Of a stretch of 64,000 nucleotides of DNA, positions 29,691 to 37,684 are shown piece after piece (the stretch's first letter is position 1; each line of letters opens with the position of its first letter). The stretch comes from Chondromyces crocatus. GTDB lineage: Bacteria > Myxococcota_A > Polyangia > Polyangiales > Polyangiaceae. Position numbers and translations under genes: made by a program. Under the pieces are notes generated by a model that had not been told where the DNA came from, made no database searches, and saw only the letters and a list, made by a program, of their open reading frames with translations. The stretch lies in the NCBI RefSeq assembly GCF_001189295.1, contig NZ_CP012159.1, forward strand, positions 5,286,525-5,350,524, in the 5' to 3' direction.

Positions 29691-30779
29691 ATGCAGCCGG
29701 AGCTCGATCGGCGCGTGAAGGCAGAAGCCCTGGCGCTGGGCTTCGACGTGGTGGGGGTGGCGCGCGCCGACGAACCCCTCGAGACCGAGCACACGCGCTA
29801 CCGCGAGTTCATCGATCAGGGAATGCACGGCGAGATGACCTACCTCGCGCGCTACGTCGAGGAGCGGAGGCGGCTCGACACCACGGCCATCCTGGAAGGC
29901 GCGCGCTCGGTGATCTGTGTCGGGCGCCGCTATGCCCGGCCACGCTCGGACGAGTCGGAAGATCCCTCGCTCGCGCAGGGCGTCGCTCGCTATGCGCGCG
30001 GCCGCGACTACCACAACCACCTGAAAAAGAAGCTCCGGCAACTCGCGAAGTTCGTCGCGTCGCTCGCCGAAGGCGCTCGCGCGCGCGCCCTCTGTGACAT
30101 CGAGCCCGTGCTCGAGCGCGCGTGGGCGGCGCGCTCCGGCATCGGCTTCGTCGGCAAGAATGGCCTGGTGATCACCCCGGGACAGGGCAGCTACCAGATG
30201 CTCGGAGAGGTCGTCACCACCCTCGACCTGCTCCCCGACGAGCCGATCCGCGAGCGCTGCGGCTCATGCACCCGCTGCCTCGACGCATGTCCCACCCAGG
30301 CGTTCGTCGCCCCGTTCGTGCTCGACCCGCGCCGGTGCGTCGCCTACCTGACCATCGAGCAGCGCACCGCCCCAGAGCCGGCGCTGAGAGAAGGCATGGG
30401 CGAGCACCTCTTCGGCTGCGATGTCTGTCAGGAGGTGTGCCCATTCAACCGGACCGCACCACCACCACCTGCGCGCACCGCTCCCTTTCATCCCCTCGCG
30501 CGCTGGGAAGGGCGCGCTCTCGACGAGCTCACCACACTCGACCAGGCTTCCTTCGAGGCGCTGACCGAAGGGTCCCCCGTGCGCCGCGCCCGCCGTGAAG
30601 GCCTCGCACGCAGTGCCACCATCGTCGCCGCGAACCGCCTTGCTCGCGGCGCCTGCTCCGACGACGAGACCGAGACGGCGCGCAGAGCGCTCCACGCCGC
30701 GCTCCAGCACGACGACCCCTCGGTGCGCGAGGTCGCTCGCTGGGGCCTCGAACACGCCCGAAAGGCGCCCACGGAATGA
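29691..30779 (+). CDS. queG: Epoxyqueuosine reductase QueG
   Basis: This 362-residue cobalamin-dependent iron-sulphur enzyme reduces epoxyqueuosine to queuosine in tRNA. The catalytic Asp is D136 in LCDIEPVLERAWAARSGIGFVGKNG. Two [4Fe-4S] clusters are bound by C190/C193/C196 plus C250, and by C243/C246/C200 plus C216, in CGSCTRCLDACPTQAF and CDVCQEVCPFN. The C-terminal HEAT-like part is present (about 300-360). It starts at the ATG at 29691, 28 bp after the methyltransferase. Its last bases overlap the next start (ATGA). It continues the tRNA-modification theme of this block. Confidence 0.95.
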   Translation: MQPELDRRVKAEALALGFDVVGVARADEPLETEHTRYREFIDQGMHGEMTYLARYVEERRRLDTTAILEGARSVICVGRRYARPRSDESEDPSLAQGVARYARGRDYHNHLKKKLRQLAKFVASLAEGARARALCDIEPVLERAWAARSGIGFVGKNGLVITPGQGSYQMLGEVVTTLDLLPDEPIRERCGSCTRCLDACPTQAFVAPFVLDPRRCVAYLTIEQRTAPEPALREGMGEHLFGCDVCQEVCPFNRTAPPPPARTAPFHPLARWEGRALDELTTLDQASFEALTEGSPVRRARREGLARSATIVAANRLARGACSDDETETARRALHAALQHDDPSVREVARWGLEHARKAPTE

Positions 30780-31771
30780 GCCATTCCTCACCTCACCCCC
30801 GAGCCGAACACCCGGAGCGCCTCCGAGGTGCACCGCAGAGCGAGCCCACCACGCCCCCTGCTCGGCCGCTGCATGCAGCGATCCCGGCCAGACTGCGCGC
30901 CCTGCTCCACGACCTGACCCAGCACGACTCCGTCATCTGGCGTCGCGCCATGCAGACCGGTGTCGAGCACGGCCCAGACGCCCTCGTACGGTACGGCCCC
31001 ACGCTCTTCGGCGTCGCCTTCGCGGCCACCCTCCCTCGCCACCGCGCCGCGGTCCGCCGCAACCTGCGCCTCGCTCTGGGCCCTCTCGGCCCGATCCAGG
31101 AGGCACGCCTCATCGCCGAGGTCTTCTCCAACTTCGCGGCCTCCCTGACCGACGCCTTCGTGGCGGGCAGCGACCGTCGCGATCGACTCATCGGCGCCTG
31201 CGTCAACGAAGAGCACTACCAGGCCGCCGTCGCCCGCGGGAACGGCGTGATCTTCGTCACCGCACACACCGGCGGATGGCACGCTGCCGGACCTCTCCTC
31301 CAGTCGGTCTACGAAGCCGATGTCCTCCTCGTCATGCAGCAAGAGCGCGACGAACGCGCGCAGGCGATCCAGGACGGCGCCCGCGATCGCATCGGTGTTC
31401 GCGTCGTCCGTCCCGAGGACGACCCCCTCGCTGCGCTCCAGCTCGCCTCCCACCTCCGCCGACGCGGCGTCGTCGCCGTGCAGATCGATCGCCTGCCCCC
31501 TGGCATGCGGGGCCGCACCGTCGATCTCTTCGGAGCCCCCTGGCAGATGCCCGAGGGCCCCCTCCAGCTCGCCGCCGTGACCGGAGCCCCCATCCTTCCC
31601 ATCTTCACACGCAGGGTGGGCTACATGAGGTACGAACTCCTCATCTCTCCCCCCATCGAGATCGGCCGCCGTCCCACCGAAGCGGCGCTTTCCGTGGCGG
31701 CGCGGCAGATCGCCGCAGAAATGGAGAGCTTCGTGCGCGCCCACCCGACCCAGTGGTTTCATTTTGCCTGA
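30776..31771 (+). CDS. LpxL/HtrB-type lipid A acyltransferase-like protein
   Basis: This 331-residue protein resembles the lysophospholipid acyltransferase (LPLAT) family that adds late acyl chains to lipid A. The family core is VIFVTAHTGGWHAAGPLL, where the catalytic HX4(D/E) is H164-TGGW-H169, so the acid is replaced by His. Further downstream the VVAVQIDRLPPGMRGRTVDLFG segment matches the substrate-binding region, and PLQLAAVTGAPILPIFTRR is typical. The N-terminal 35 residues are Pro/Ala-rich and no signal helix is obvious. The start overlaps the queG stop (ATGA). The changed motif makes activity uncertain. Confidence 0.8.
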   Translation: MSHSSPHPRAEHPERLRGAPQSEPTTPPARPLHAAIPARLRALLHDLTQHDSVIWRRAMQTGVEHGPDALVRYGPTLFGVAFAATLPRHRAAVRRNLRLALGPLGPIQEARLIAEVFSNFAASLTDAFVAGSDRRDRLIGACVNEEHYQAAVARGNGVIFVTAHTGGWHAAGPLLQSVYEADVLLVMQQERDERAQAIQDGARDRIGVRVVRPEDDPLAALQLASHLRRRGVVAVQIDRLPPGMRGRTVDLFGAPWQMPEGPLQLAAVTGAPILPIFTRRVGYMRYELLISPPIEIGRRPTEAALSVAARQIAAEMESFVRAHPTQWFHFA

Positions 31772-31822
31772 CGTCACGCGGGCCGCTGCATCGGAGCCCG
31801 AGGTGGGCTAAGAGTCGCGCCG

Positions 31823-32545
31823 ATGGCGCGTGTGCTCGTTGGGCTCCCTGAGTTTCAGGGAAAGATTGAGAAATACAAAGAGCGGTTCGACATGGTCGAG
31901 ATCCGCCCCGTGGACACCTCCGTCCCGCGTCCACCGACGCTGCGTCGATGGAGGAAGGCTGCTTCACCCACCTTCGTGTTCAGCGTGATCTTGCCTCGCA
32001 TCGTCGGCAGCCTCGAGACAGGCGAAGCCGTCGACACCGCGCTCGCCGACACGCTCCAGGTGGCATCGACCCTCGAAGCACGCTGCATCGTGCTCCAGAC
32101 CCCGCCGGACGTCCGCCCCACCGCCGCCAACCGCAAGAAGATCGCCGCGCTCTTCGCGCGCATCCCCCCCGAGGGCGTGGTCCGCTGCTGGGAAGCTTCG
32201 GGCGTGTGGGAGCAGGACGACGTCATCGCCACGGCCCGCGCGGCGGGCGTTCTCCCCGTGTTCGACGCAGCCCGTGACGATCTGCCCTCTGGCCCCATCG
32301 TGTACACCCGCCTCCGCGCCCTCGGCAAATCGGCCTCCCTCAGCGAGACCTCGCTCCAGCGTGTCGCCGACGCCCTTCGTGGGCGCCGCGAGTCCTTCGT
32401 CATCGTCGAAGGCCGAGGTGGCGTCCGCACCCGTCAGGCGTTGCTCACTGCCACGGCGCGCTCCCGCGCCGAGCCGGGCGATGCGGCCACCGTGCGCCCC
32501 GTGATCATGCCGATGCCGCTCAAGGCCGAGGACGAAGAGCAGTGA
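31823..32545 (+). CDS. DUF72 (YecE-like) protein
   Basis: This 240-residue protein belongs to the DUF72 family, predicted TIM-barrel proteins of unknown function. Landmarks are KYKERFDMVEIRPVDTSVPRP, RWRKAASPTFVFSVILPRIV, EARCIVLQTPPDVRP and the late GPIVYTRLRALG. It is slightly shorter than most (about 250-280 residues). It starts 51 bp after the acyltransferase and its stop overlaps the GTG start of the GGT-like gene (GTGA), indicating a tightly coupled pair. Confidence 0.85.
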   Translation: MARVLVGLPEFQGKIEKYKERFDMVEIRPVDTSVPRPPTLRRWRKAASPTFVFSVILPRIVGSLETGEAVDTALADTLQVASTLEARCIVLQTPPDVRPTAANRKKIAALFARIPPEGVVRCWEASGVWEQDDVIATARAAGVLPVFDAARDDLPSGPIVYTRLRALGKSASLSETSLQRVADALRGRRESFVIVEGRGGVRTRQALLTATARSRAEPGDAATVRPVIMPMPLKAEDEEQ

Positions 32546-33606
32546 TCCGCGGAATCGCCGCCACCGCGAGCGATGGAACCGCGGCGGAGGCTGCGCAGAA
32601 CGCGCTCACTGCAGGTGGCAGCGCCGCGGACGCGCTGATCGCAGGCTTCCTCGCCGCGGCCGGCGCGCGCCCTGGCGTCCTCCTCGCCCCTGCCATCGCC
32701 CTCGTCGCAGGTACCGGCGTCGGCGCGCGCGTATTCGACGGCCGCGCTGCCCAGCCTGGCCTGGGCGCCGCGCGACCCCGCGGCTTCGTCGACGCCGCGA
32801 GTGTCCCTCATGCAGCCCGCGTCGCCGCCCCGCGCACCCTCGGCATGCTCAGCCTCCTGCACGGCTACCTCGGCCGCACCCGCATGGGCGAGCTCGCGCG
32901 CAACGGCATCCTCGCGGCCACCCACGCTGGCGCCACCGAGCGTGCAGAACTCATCAAGCAGGTCGGCGCCTCCGGCGGCGCCACCCTCCAGCTCCGCGCC
33001 GTGAGCCGCGCGCTGCTCGCAGCGGGTGGCGTGATCGCGGGCGGCACGTTGACCGAAGACGACCTCCGCGAGAACCTCCCTGGCAGCGGCGACGCGCTCA
33101 CCACCGAACTCCCGGGCGACCCCGAAGGCAGCGACCCCATCACCCTCGTGCGCTCACCCTTCCCCGCCGGCGCCGAAGCCAGACCTGCCGAGATCATCGT
33201 CGCCTGCGACGGCCGCGGCATGCTCGCCGCCCTCGCGTACGCGCCCGCCCGCCTCGGCGTCATCGTCGCCGAACTCGAGATCGAACTCGGCCACGACGCC
33301 GTCCCCGTCCGTCGCGGCGTCCCGCGCACCACCCCGGGCACCGTCCTCCCCATGGCCACCCCGATCGCCGTGCTCCAGCGAGGCCGCTTCGCCGCGGCCG
33401 TCGGCCTCGAGCGCCTCCCGGGCATCGACAACCGCACCCTGACCTCCCTCACCGAGCGCCTCACCTTCGAGACCGGCTGGGACGCCTCCTTGGAGACCCG
33501 CCTCTCCGAGCTCCGACTCCAGACGAACGCCCGCCGAGCCCTGGCCGCCGTGCGCGACGGCCAGAACGCCAAGGCCCTCATCCAGGGCAAGATCACCGAC
33601 GACTGA
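32542..33606 (+). CDS. Gamma-glutamyltranspeptidase homologue without the Thr nucleophile
   Basis: This 354-residue protein follows the GGT large-subunit pattern: AAEAAQNALTAGGSAADALIAG (15-36), then APRTLGMLSLLHGYLGRTRMGELARNGIL (96-124) and GGVIAGGTLTEDDLREN. It is much shorter than the about 550 residues of true GGT. At the position of the autocatalytic TTHxSVVDxxG of GGT it has PAEIIVACDGRGMLAALAY (215-233), so the Thr that acts as nucleophile and cleavage site is missing; the later PGTVLPMATPIAVLQRGR resembles the GGT product-site strand. It is probably catalytically inactive. No signal peptide is present, while most GGTs are secreted. It is translationally coupled to the DUF72 gene. Confidence 0.75.
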   Translation: MIRGIAATASDGTAAEAAQNALTAGGSAADALIAGFLAAAGARPGVLLAPAIALVAGTGVGARVFDGRAAQPGLGAARPRGFVDAASVPHAARVAAPRTLGMLSLLHGYLGRTRMGELARNGILAATHAGATERAELIKQVGASGGATLQLRAVSRALLAAGGVIAGGTLTEDDLRENLPGSGDALTTELPGDPEGSDPITLVRSPFPAGAEARPAEIIVACDGRGMLAALAYAPARLGVIVAELEIELGHDAVPVRRGVPRTTPGTVLPMATPIAVLQRGRFAAAVGLERLPGIDNRTLTSLTERLTFETGWDASLETRLSELRLQTNARRALAAVRDGQNAKALIQGKITDD

Positions 33607-33640
33607 AGAGGGAAGGGGAGGGAGGACGACCTTCCCCGCA

Positions 33641-33732
33641 TCGCTTCCCAGGGAGAAGGATCACCTCCCTGGTGCCGCGTGGGCTCGCTCCAGGGAGGAG
33701 GACCCTCTCCCTGGCACCGCGTGGGCTCGCTC
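33641..33732. repeat. Three-copy 42-44 bp palindromic direct repeat
   Basis: The word TCGCT..CCAGGGAG..CTCCCTGG..CCGCGTGGGC recurs with starts at 33641, 33685 and 33727 (spacings 44 and 42; the last copy is partial). Each full copy contains an internal inverted repeat CCAGGGAG / CTCCCTGG. The array lies between the GGT-like gene and the rpmB terminator. Confidence 0.7.
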
Positions 33733-33785
33733 TGGCGCGGCGCTGACCCGCTCGTGCGCGATGCCCACACGCTCTGGATGGAAGC

Positions 33786-33821
33786 GAAAAAGCGGCGACT
33801 CCCCGAGGGGAACCGCCGCTC
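33786..33821 (-). terminator. Intrinsic terminator of rpmB
   Basis: Read on the minus strand, the stem GCGGCG (plus further pairs TTCCCC/GGGGA) is followed by a run of five T. It sits about 70 bp after the rpmB stop, in the expected place. The same hairpin may also stop plus-strand transcripts coming from the GGT-like gene. Confidence 0.8.
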
Positions 33822-33888
33822 TCTTCAACACGCTCGTGCGCTATCACGCCCGAACGTCACGCACACCCTTCGGTGTACGCCGCGCCCC

Positions 33889-34113
33889 TCAGAGGGCGAC
33901 GCCGTAACGCTGGGCGTACGCGAGCAGGCCGATCTTGTCGATCGTGCGGATGTCGCGCGTCGTCACCTTCAGCGTCACGAAGCGGTTCAGCTCAGGCACC
34001 CAGAGCCGGCGCGTCTGGATGTTCACGTGCTGCCAGCGCTTCGTCTTGATGTTGGAGTGAGACACGTTCTGCGCCAGCAGCTTGCGCTTCCCGGTGATAT
34101 CGCTTCTCGCCAT
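33889..34113 (-). CDS. rpmB: 50S ribosomal protein L28
   Basis: This 74-residue L28 protein has the family sequence ARSDITGKRKLLAQNVSHSN, then KTKRWQHVNIQTRRLWVPE, and ends with TIDKIGLLAYAQRYG. No zinc-binding Cys are present, so it is the Cys-minus form. The start at 34113 has GAGG 5 bases upstream; the frame extends 14 codons further but without family sequence. It follows the membrane-protein gene after 95 bp on the same strand. Confidence 0.97.
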   Translation of the reverse strand: MARSDITGKRKLLAQNVSHSNIKTKRWQHVNIQTRRLWVPELNRFVTLKVTTRDIRTIDKIGLLAYAQRYGVAL

Positions 34114-34208
34114 GGGGTCCTCGGGGTCCTCTTCGTTGGGGCGCGTCCTCCGCAACCCACGCTCGGGAGCGGCGCAAGGTGAAGGAAACGACCCTGCTTG
34201 TCAAGCGT

Positions 34209-35597
34209 TCATGTGAGCCAGTCGTTGCTCGACGGCTGCGTTGGCTTCTTGGCCTCTCGTGGCGGCCGGTGCAGGTTGATCCGCCGCGCGGCAGGGGCCA
34301 GACGCCACGCGAGGATCTGGAAGAGACCTATCGAGGTCAAGGCCGATGTGGCGGCGAACGCCACCCCTGACCCGATCACCGCCCCCACCTCTGCTGCCTG
34401 GAGCCCTTCGACCCCGGACAGCCCGTCGAACACCAGGTCTCCGGCGAGCGACAGGTTCACCGCGAGGGCCAGGTACGCCCCGGCGCTCGTCGTTTCCTCC
34501 CCCATGAAGCCGAGCAACCCGGCCGTCATCGCCAGGATCACCAGGATCGCTCCTGCCTCGCCGAGCCCGATCTGGTGCGTCGTCAACCGCAGGATCACGG
34601 ACACCGTGAACGGCAACGCCGCCGCAAACGCTGCCCCCAGCAGCCAGCGAGCGCCCGCATACGCGCGGTAACGCGCCCGGAACGCGAGCGCCGCTGGCAG
34701 CGCCGCGGCGGCGATGGCGCGCGCCACCCCCCACGCGAACCCGCCCGCGTCGATGCCCACCGCCGGCCCGGAGCCCACCAGGCCGAGCAGGGTCGACGTC
34801 AGCCCGATCCCCAGCATCGCTGCCGCCCGCTGCCGGTACGTGATCCGCGTGAGCGCCAGGACCAGCGTGATGGCGCCCAGCACCACCCCCATGAATCCCG
34901 AAGCCACGCCTCCCGGACGGAGCGCCGTGACCTGCAGACCGCCCAGCACCACCAGCGTGAGCCCGACCGCCGCACACCACAACCGCGCCGCATCCCGGGC
35001 GGGCTCGATCGGCGCCAGGTCCTCCATCAGTGCCTCGGAGGCGAGCAACGGCGGCCGGTTCAGCGCCTCGCGACCGGCCTCCTCCTCGTCGAACGTCCCC
35101 TCGTCCGACGCGCGCTCTCCTGCGCGCTCGGGCGAGCCTGCCTCGTGACCCGCCTCCTTTTCGTCTGCCGTCTCCTCACCCGAAGCTCTCTCGCCCGAAG
35201 CGCCTTCGTCCGAAGCTCTCTCGCCCGAAGCGCCTTCGTCCGAAGCCCCTCGCGCGGCAGCAGCCTCGTCCAGCTCTCCCTCGCCCGCCGACCGAACCGC
35301 TGCTTCCCCGTCGCCCTCCTCGCCGGTGCCATCCACCGACGCCGCGCCCTTCACCGACGCCGCGCCCTCCCGGAGCAGCGCTCCTGCCGGCGCGGACGGC
35401 GGCGCTGACCCGGCGTGCTCCTCGGCCGCTGCGTCCTGCTCGGCCTCCGACGACCGACCATCCTCCCCGAGGCCACCCTCCAGCGGCGTCTCTCGCTCCG
35501 TCTCCTGCGCGTCACCCTCCTCGGGCGGCAGGGCCGGGGCAGGGAAGCTGCTCCCGCCGCTCCCTCTCTTCTCGACGTCTCCACTCGGCGTAGGCAT
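34209..35597 (-). CDS. Membrane protein with acidic repetitive N-terminus
   Basis: This 462-residue protein has two halves. Residues 1-190 are low complexity and very acidic (Glu, Ala, Ser, Asp, Gly), including a tandem decapeptide repeat ASDEGASGER. Residues about 205-440 contain seven or so hydrophobic helices (LWCAAVGLTLVVLGGLQVTA, VASGFMGVVLGAITLVLAL, AMLGIGLTSTLLGLVG and more). I do not recognise a family. It lies between an amidohydrolase-like gene (17 bp upstream) and rpmB. The C-terminus is basic and cytoplasmic in a likely arrangement. Confidence 0.75.
   Translation of the reverse strand: MPTPSGDVEKRGSGGSSFPAPALPPEEGDAQETERETPLEGGLGEDGRSSEAEQDAAAEEHAGSAPPSAPAGALLREGAASVKGAASVDGTGEEGDGEAAVRSAGEGELDEAAAARGASDEGASGERASDEGASGERASGEETADEKEAGHEAGSPERAGERASDEGTFDEEEAGREALNRPPLLASEALMEDLAPIEPARDAARLWCAAVGLTLVVLGGLQVTALRPGGVASGFMGVVLGAITLVLALTRITYRQRAAAMLGIGLTSTLLGLVGSGPAVGIDAGGFAWGVARAIAAAALPAALAFRARYRAYAGARWLLGAAFAAALPFTVSVILRLTTHQIGLGEAGAILVILAMTAGLLGFMGEETTSAGAYLALAVNLSLAGDLVFDGLSGVEGLQAAEVGAVIGSGVAFAATSALTSIGLFQILAWRLAPAARRINLHRPPREAKKPTQPSSNDWLT
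35177..35250 (-). repeat. 30-bp tandem repeat inside the acidic membrane protein gene
   Basis: Two copies of a 30-bp unit at 35191-35220 and 35221-35250, plus a partial upstream copy from 35177, encode a repeated decapeptide ASDEGASGER on the minus strand. The unit is a multiple of three and keeps the frame, as expected for an expanding coding repeat. Confidence 0.8.
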
Positions 35598-35614
35598 GGA
35601 CGACCGGGGCGGGC

Positions 35615-36511
35615 TCAGGCGGTCACGTCGAGCTGCCGCAGGCGCTCGAGGAACTCGGGGGACGCGAGACGGGTCACCAGGGTGCGACCGAACTCGCGCA
35701 TGGCGTCGAAACCTTGAGTATCCAATCCGAGCGATTGCTCGTCCATGTACAGGCGGCGCGCAATCTCGATTTGCACGGCGTGCACCCTCTGATCCGGCCT
35801 GCCGTAGTGGGCCGTGCTGAACCCCCCTCGGTAAGGATCGTCGTGCCGCACCGAGAGACCCCTCTCCCGGCAGTGCCGATCCACCTCATCGATGAGCAGC
35901 CCAGCCGCACTCGTCCGGCCGCGCGTCCCGGGCACGATGTCCGCCCGCGCCGGGATGGCCCCCGCATGACCGCTGCGCGCCACGCTCGGCATCGAGTGCG
36001 CGCAGAGCAGCACCGCCACCCCGAACCGGGCCCGCTTCCGCGCCAGCAGCTCCGCGAGCCGCGCGTGGTAGGGCCGATAGATCCCCGACAGACGCCGCTC
36101 CAGCTCTTCCCGCGGCAAGCGCCGCGACAGCACCGCATCCCCGTCCGTGGTCAGCCGCCAGATCAGCCCCCGCGGCCAGTGCTGCATCCCCCCGCCCTCG
36201 ACCGCCTCGCAGTCGACGTCGCTCTCGCTGCGGTTCAGATCCACCACCAGCCGGCTCGTGCGGGCCACGAGCAACGTCGCCCCGGCCTCTGGCGCATCCG
36301 CGAACAGCGCATCCACGTGCAGATCGGCGTCCCGGCCGATGCTCCGCGCTGGCGCCACCGTCCACGCGAGTGACTCCGGATCGAGGTAGAGCCCCGCGTG
36401 GGGAACCTCCACCACGACCGGGCTCTCCCGTCGGGGCTCGATCACCTCGAACGCGGACAGCACCTGTGCACTCTTACCCATTCCGAGCCGGACCGGGAGG
36501 GGGGTTGGCAT
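35615..36511 (-). CDS. N-formylglutamate amidohydrolase-like protein
   Basis: This protein of about 298 residues resembles the N-formylglutamate amidohydrolase (FGase/HutG-type) family. Its landmarks are VVVEVPHAGLYLDPESLAW, DADLHVDALFADAPEAGATLL, LVVDLNRSESDVDCEA, the active-site-like LLCAHSMPSVARSG, and the C-terminal HDDPYRGGFSTAHYG with VHAVQIEIARRLYMDE. Family members are zinc-dependent deformylases, some in histidine catabolism; no other hut gene is nearby, so the physiological substrate is open. The start could be the ATG at 36511 or one ten codons later. It diverges from the xer gene by 88 bp. Confidence 0.87.
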   Translation of the reverse strand: MPTPLPVRLGMGKSAQVLSAFEVIEPRRESPVVVEVPHAGLYLDPESLAWTVAPARSIGRDADLHVDALFADAPEAGATLLVARTSRLVVDLNRSESDVDCEAVEGGGMQHWPRGLIWRLTTDGDAVLSRRLPREELERRLSGIYRPYHARLAELLARKRARFGVAVLLCAHSMPSVARSGHAGAIPARADIVPGTRGRTSAAGLLIDEVDRHCRERGLSVRHDDPYRGGFSTAHYGRPDQRVHAVQIEIARRLYMDEQSLGLDTQGFDAMREFGRTLVTRLASPEFLERLRQLDVTA

Positions 36512-36599
36512 CGCGTCCCCCACGCACTCCGCCCATCGCATACCGACAGCACCCCAGGTCTCGCCTTTCTGGCCACCGCCCGAAGCACCGCGCTACCCT

Positions 36600-37496
36600 G
36601 TGACGGTGGATCTTTCTGGCTGGGTCGACGTTTACCTGGACCACCTCCGTGTCGAGCGCGCCCTCGCGCCCTTGACCCTCGATGCGTACGGCCACGACCT
36701 CGCCCGCTTCATCGCGCATGCCGAAGCGCACGACGTCACCACGGCCGAGAAGCTCGACGCCACCCTCGTCGGCACCTACCTCGTCGCCGCTGGAAAGGAA
36801 GGCCTCGGCGCTCGCTCGGCGGCGCGGCACCTCTCCGCCGTCCGCGGCTTGACCCGCTTCCTCGTCCGCGAGCGCGTCCTCGACGCCGACCCCTGCGCCC
36901 TGGTCGAGCGCCCCAAGGTCGGGCGCCGCCTCCCGCGCGTCCTCGGCGTCGACGACATCCTCCTCCTCCTCGAAGCCCCGGACGCCGTGAGCTTCCGCGG
37001 CCTGCGCGACCGCGCCATGCTCCAGGTCATGTACGCGACGGGCATGCGCGTCACCGAGGTCGTCCGCCTCAAGCTCGGCGACGTCGACCGGCGCAAAGGC
37101 CTCGTCATGGCCCACGGCAAAGGCGACAAGCGCCGCCTCGTCCCCCTCGGAGAACCTGCGCTCGCCGCGCTGGACAGCTACCTCGCCGAGCGCGCCGCCC
37201 ACCCACGCGCCGCATCCACCTCGGCCCTCTTCCTCTCCCCGCGCGGCGGCCCGCTCACCCGCCAGGCCATCTGGAAGCTGCTCACCGGCTACGCGCGCGC
37301 CGTCGGCATCGACAAGCCGAGTTCTCCGCACAAACTCCGGCACTCCTTCGCCACCCACCTCCTCGAAGGTGGCGCCGACATCCGCACCGTCCAGACCCTC
37401 CTCGGCCACGCCGACGTCTCCACGACCGAGGTGTACACCCACCTCGCCGACGATCACGTCCGCGCCGCCTACCGCCGCGCCCACCCGCGCGCGTAG
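36600..37496 (+). CDS. xerD: Tyrosine recombinase XerC/XerD type
   Basis: This 298-residue site-specific recombinase has the full catalytic set: R150 (TGMRVTE), K174 (GKGDKRR), H244 and R247 (SPHKLRHSFATHLLEGGAD), H270 (QTLLGHADVSTTEVYTH) and the nucleophile Y279. The N-terminal SAM-like DNA-binding domain spans about 8-95. XerC/D resolve chromosome dimers at dif. The features look closer to XerD, but without a comparison the C/D choice is tentative. The GTG at 36600 is the start; no dif site was identified in the window. Confidence 0.95.
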   Translation: MTVDLSGWVDVYLDHLRVERALAPLTLDAYGHDLARFIAHAEAHDVTTAEKLDATLVGTYLVAAGKEGLGARSAARHLSAVRGLTRFLVRERVLDADPCALVERPKVGRRLPRVLGVDDILLLLEAPDAVSFRGLRDRAMLQVMYATGMRVTEVVRLKLGDVDRRKGLVMAHGKGDKRRLVPLGEPALAALDSYLAERAAHPRAASTSALFLSPRGGPLTRQAIWKLLTGYARAVGIDKPSSPHKLRHSFATHLLEGGADIRTVQTLLGHADVSTTEVYTHLADDHVRAAYRRAHPRA

Positions 37497-37563
37497 CGCA
37501 TCCGTCGAACGCGTGACGCGCCGCCCACGCGGAGCGCGTCGCCTGCGAAGCACATCAAGCACA

Positions 37564-37651
37564 CCGTGGTCAGCGCATCGCGTCGCCCACGCAGCACACC
37601 ACGCTCGCCGTGGTCAGCGCGTCGCGTCGCCCGCAGCGCGCCGACCCTCGC
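37564..37651. repeat. Two-copy 44-bp direct repeat
   Basis: The word CCGTGGTCAGCGC(A/G)TCGCGTCGCCC begins at 37564 and 37608, giving a 44-bp period. The copies diverge in their last third. A related, more degenerate stretch precedes them from about 37515. The region lies between the convergent xer and pseudokinase genes. Confidence 0.65.
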
Positions 37652-37684
37652 CGAGCGAAGGCCTTCGCGCGCCGCGTGCCGCGT

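Noticed and set aside
36600-37651. A dif-like site for the Xer recombinase in the adjacent repeats
   Set aside because: The repeats lack the 11-bp arm, 6-bp spacer, 11-bp arm structure of dif.
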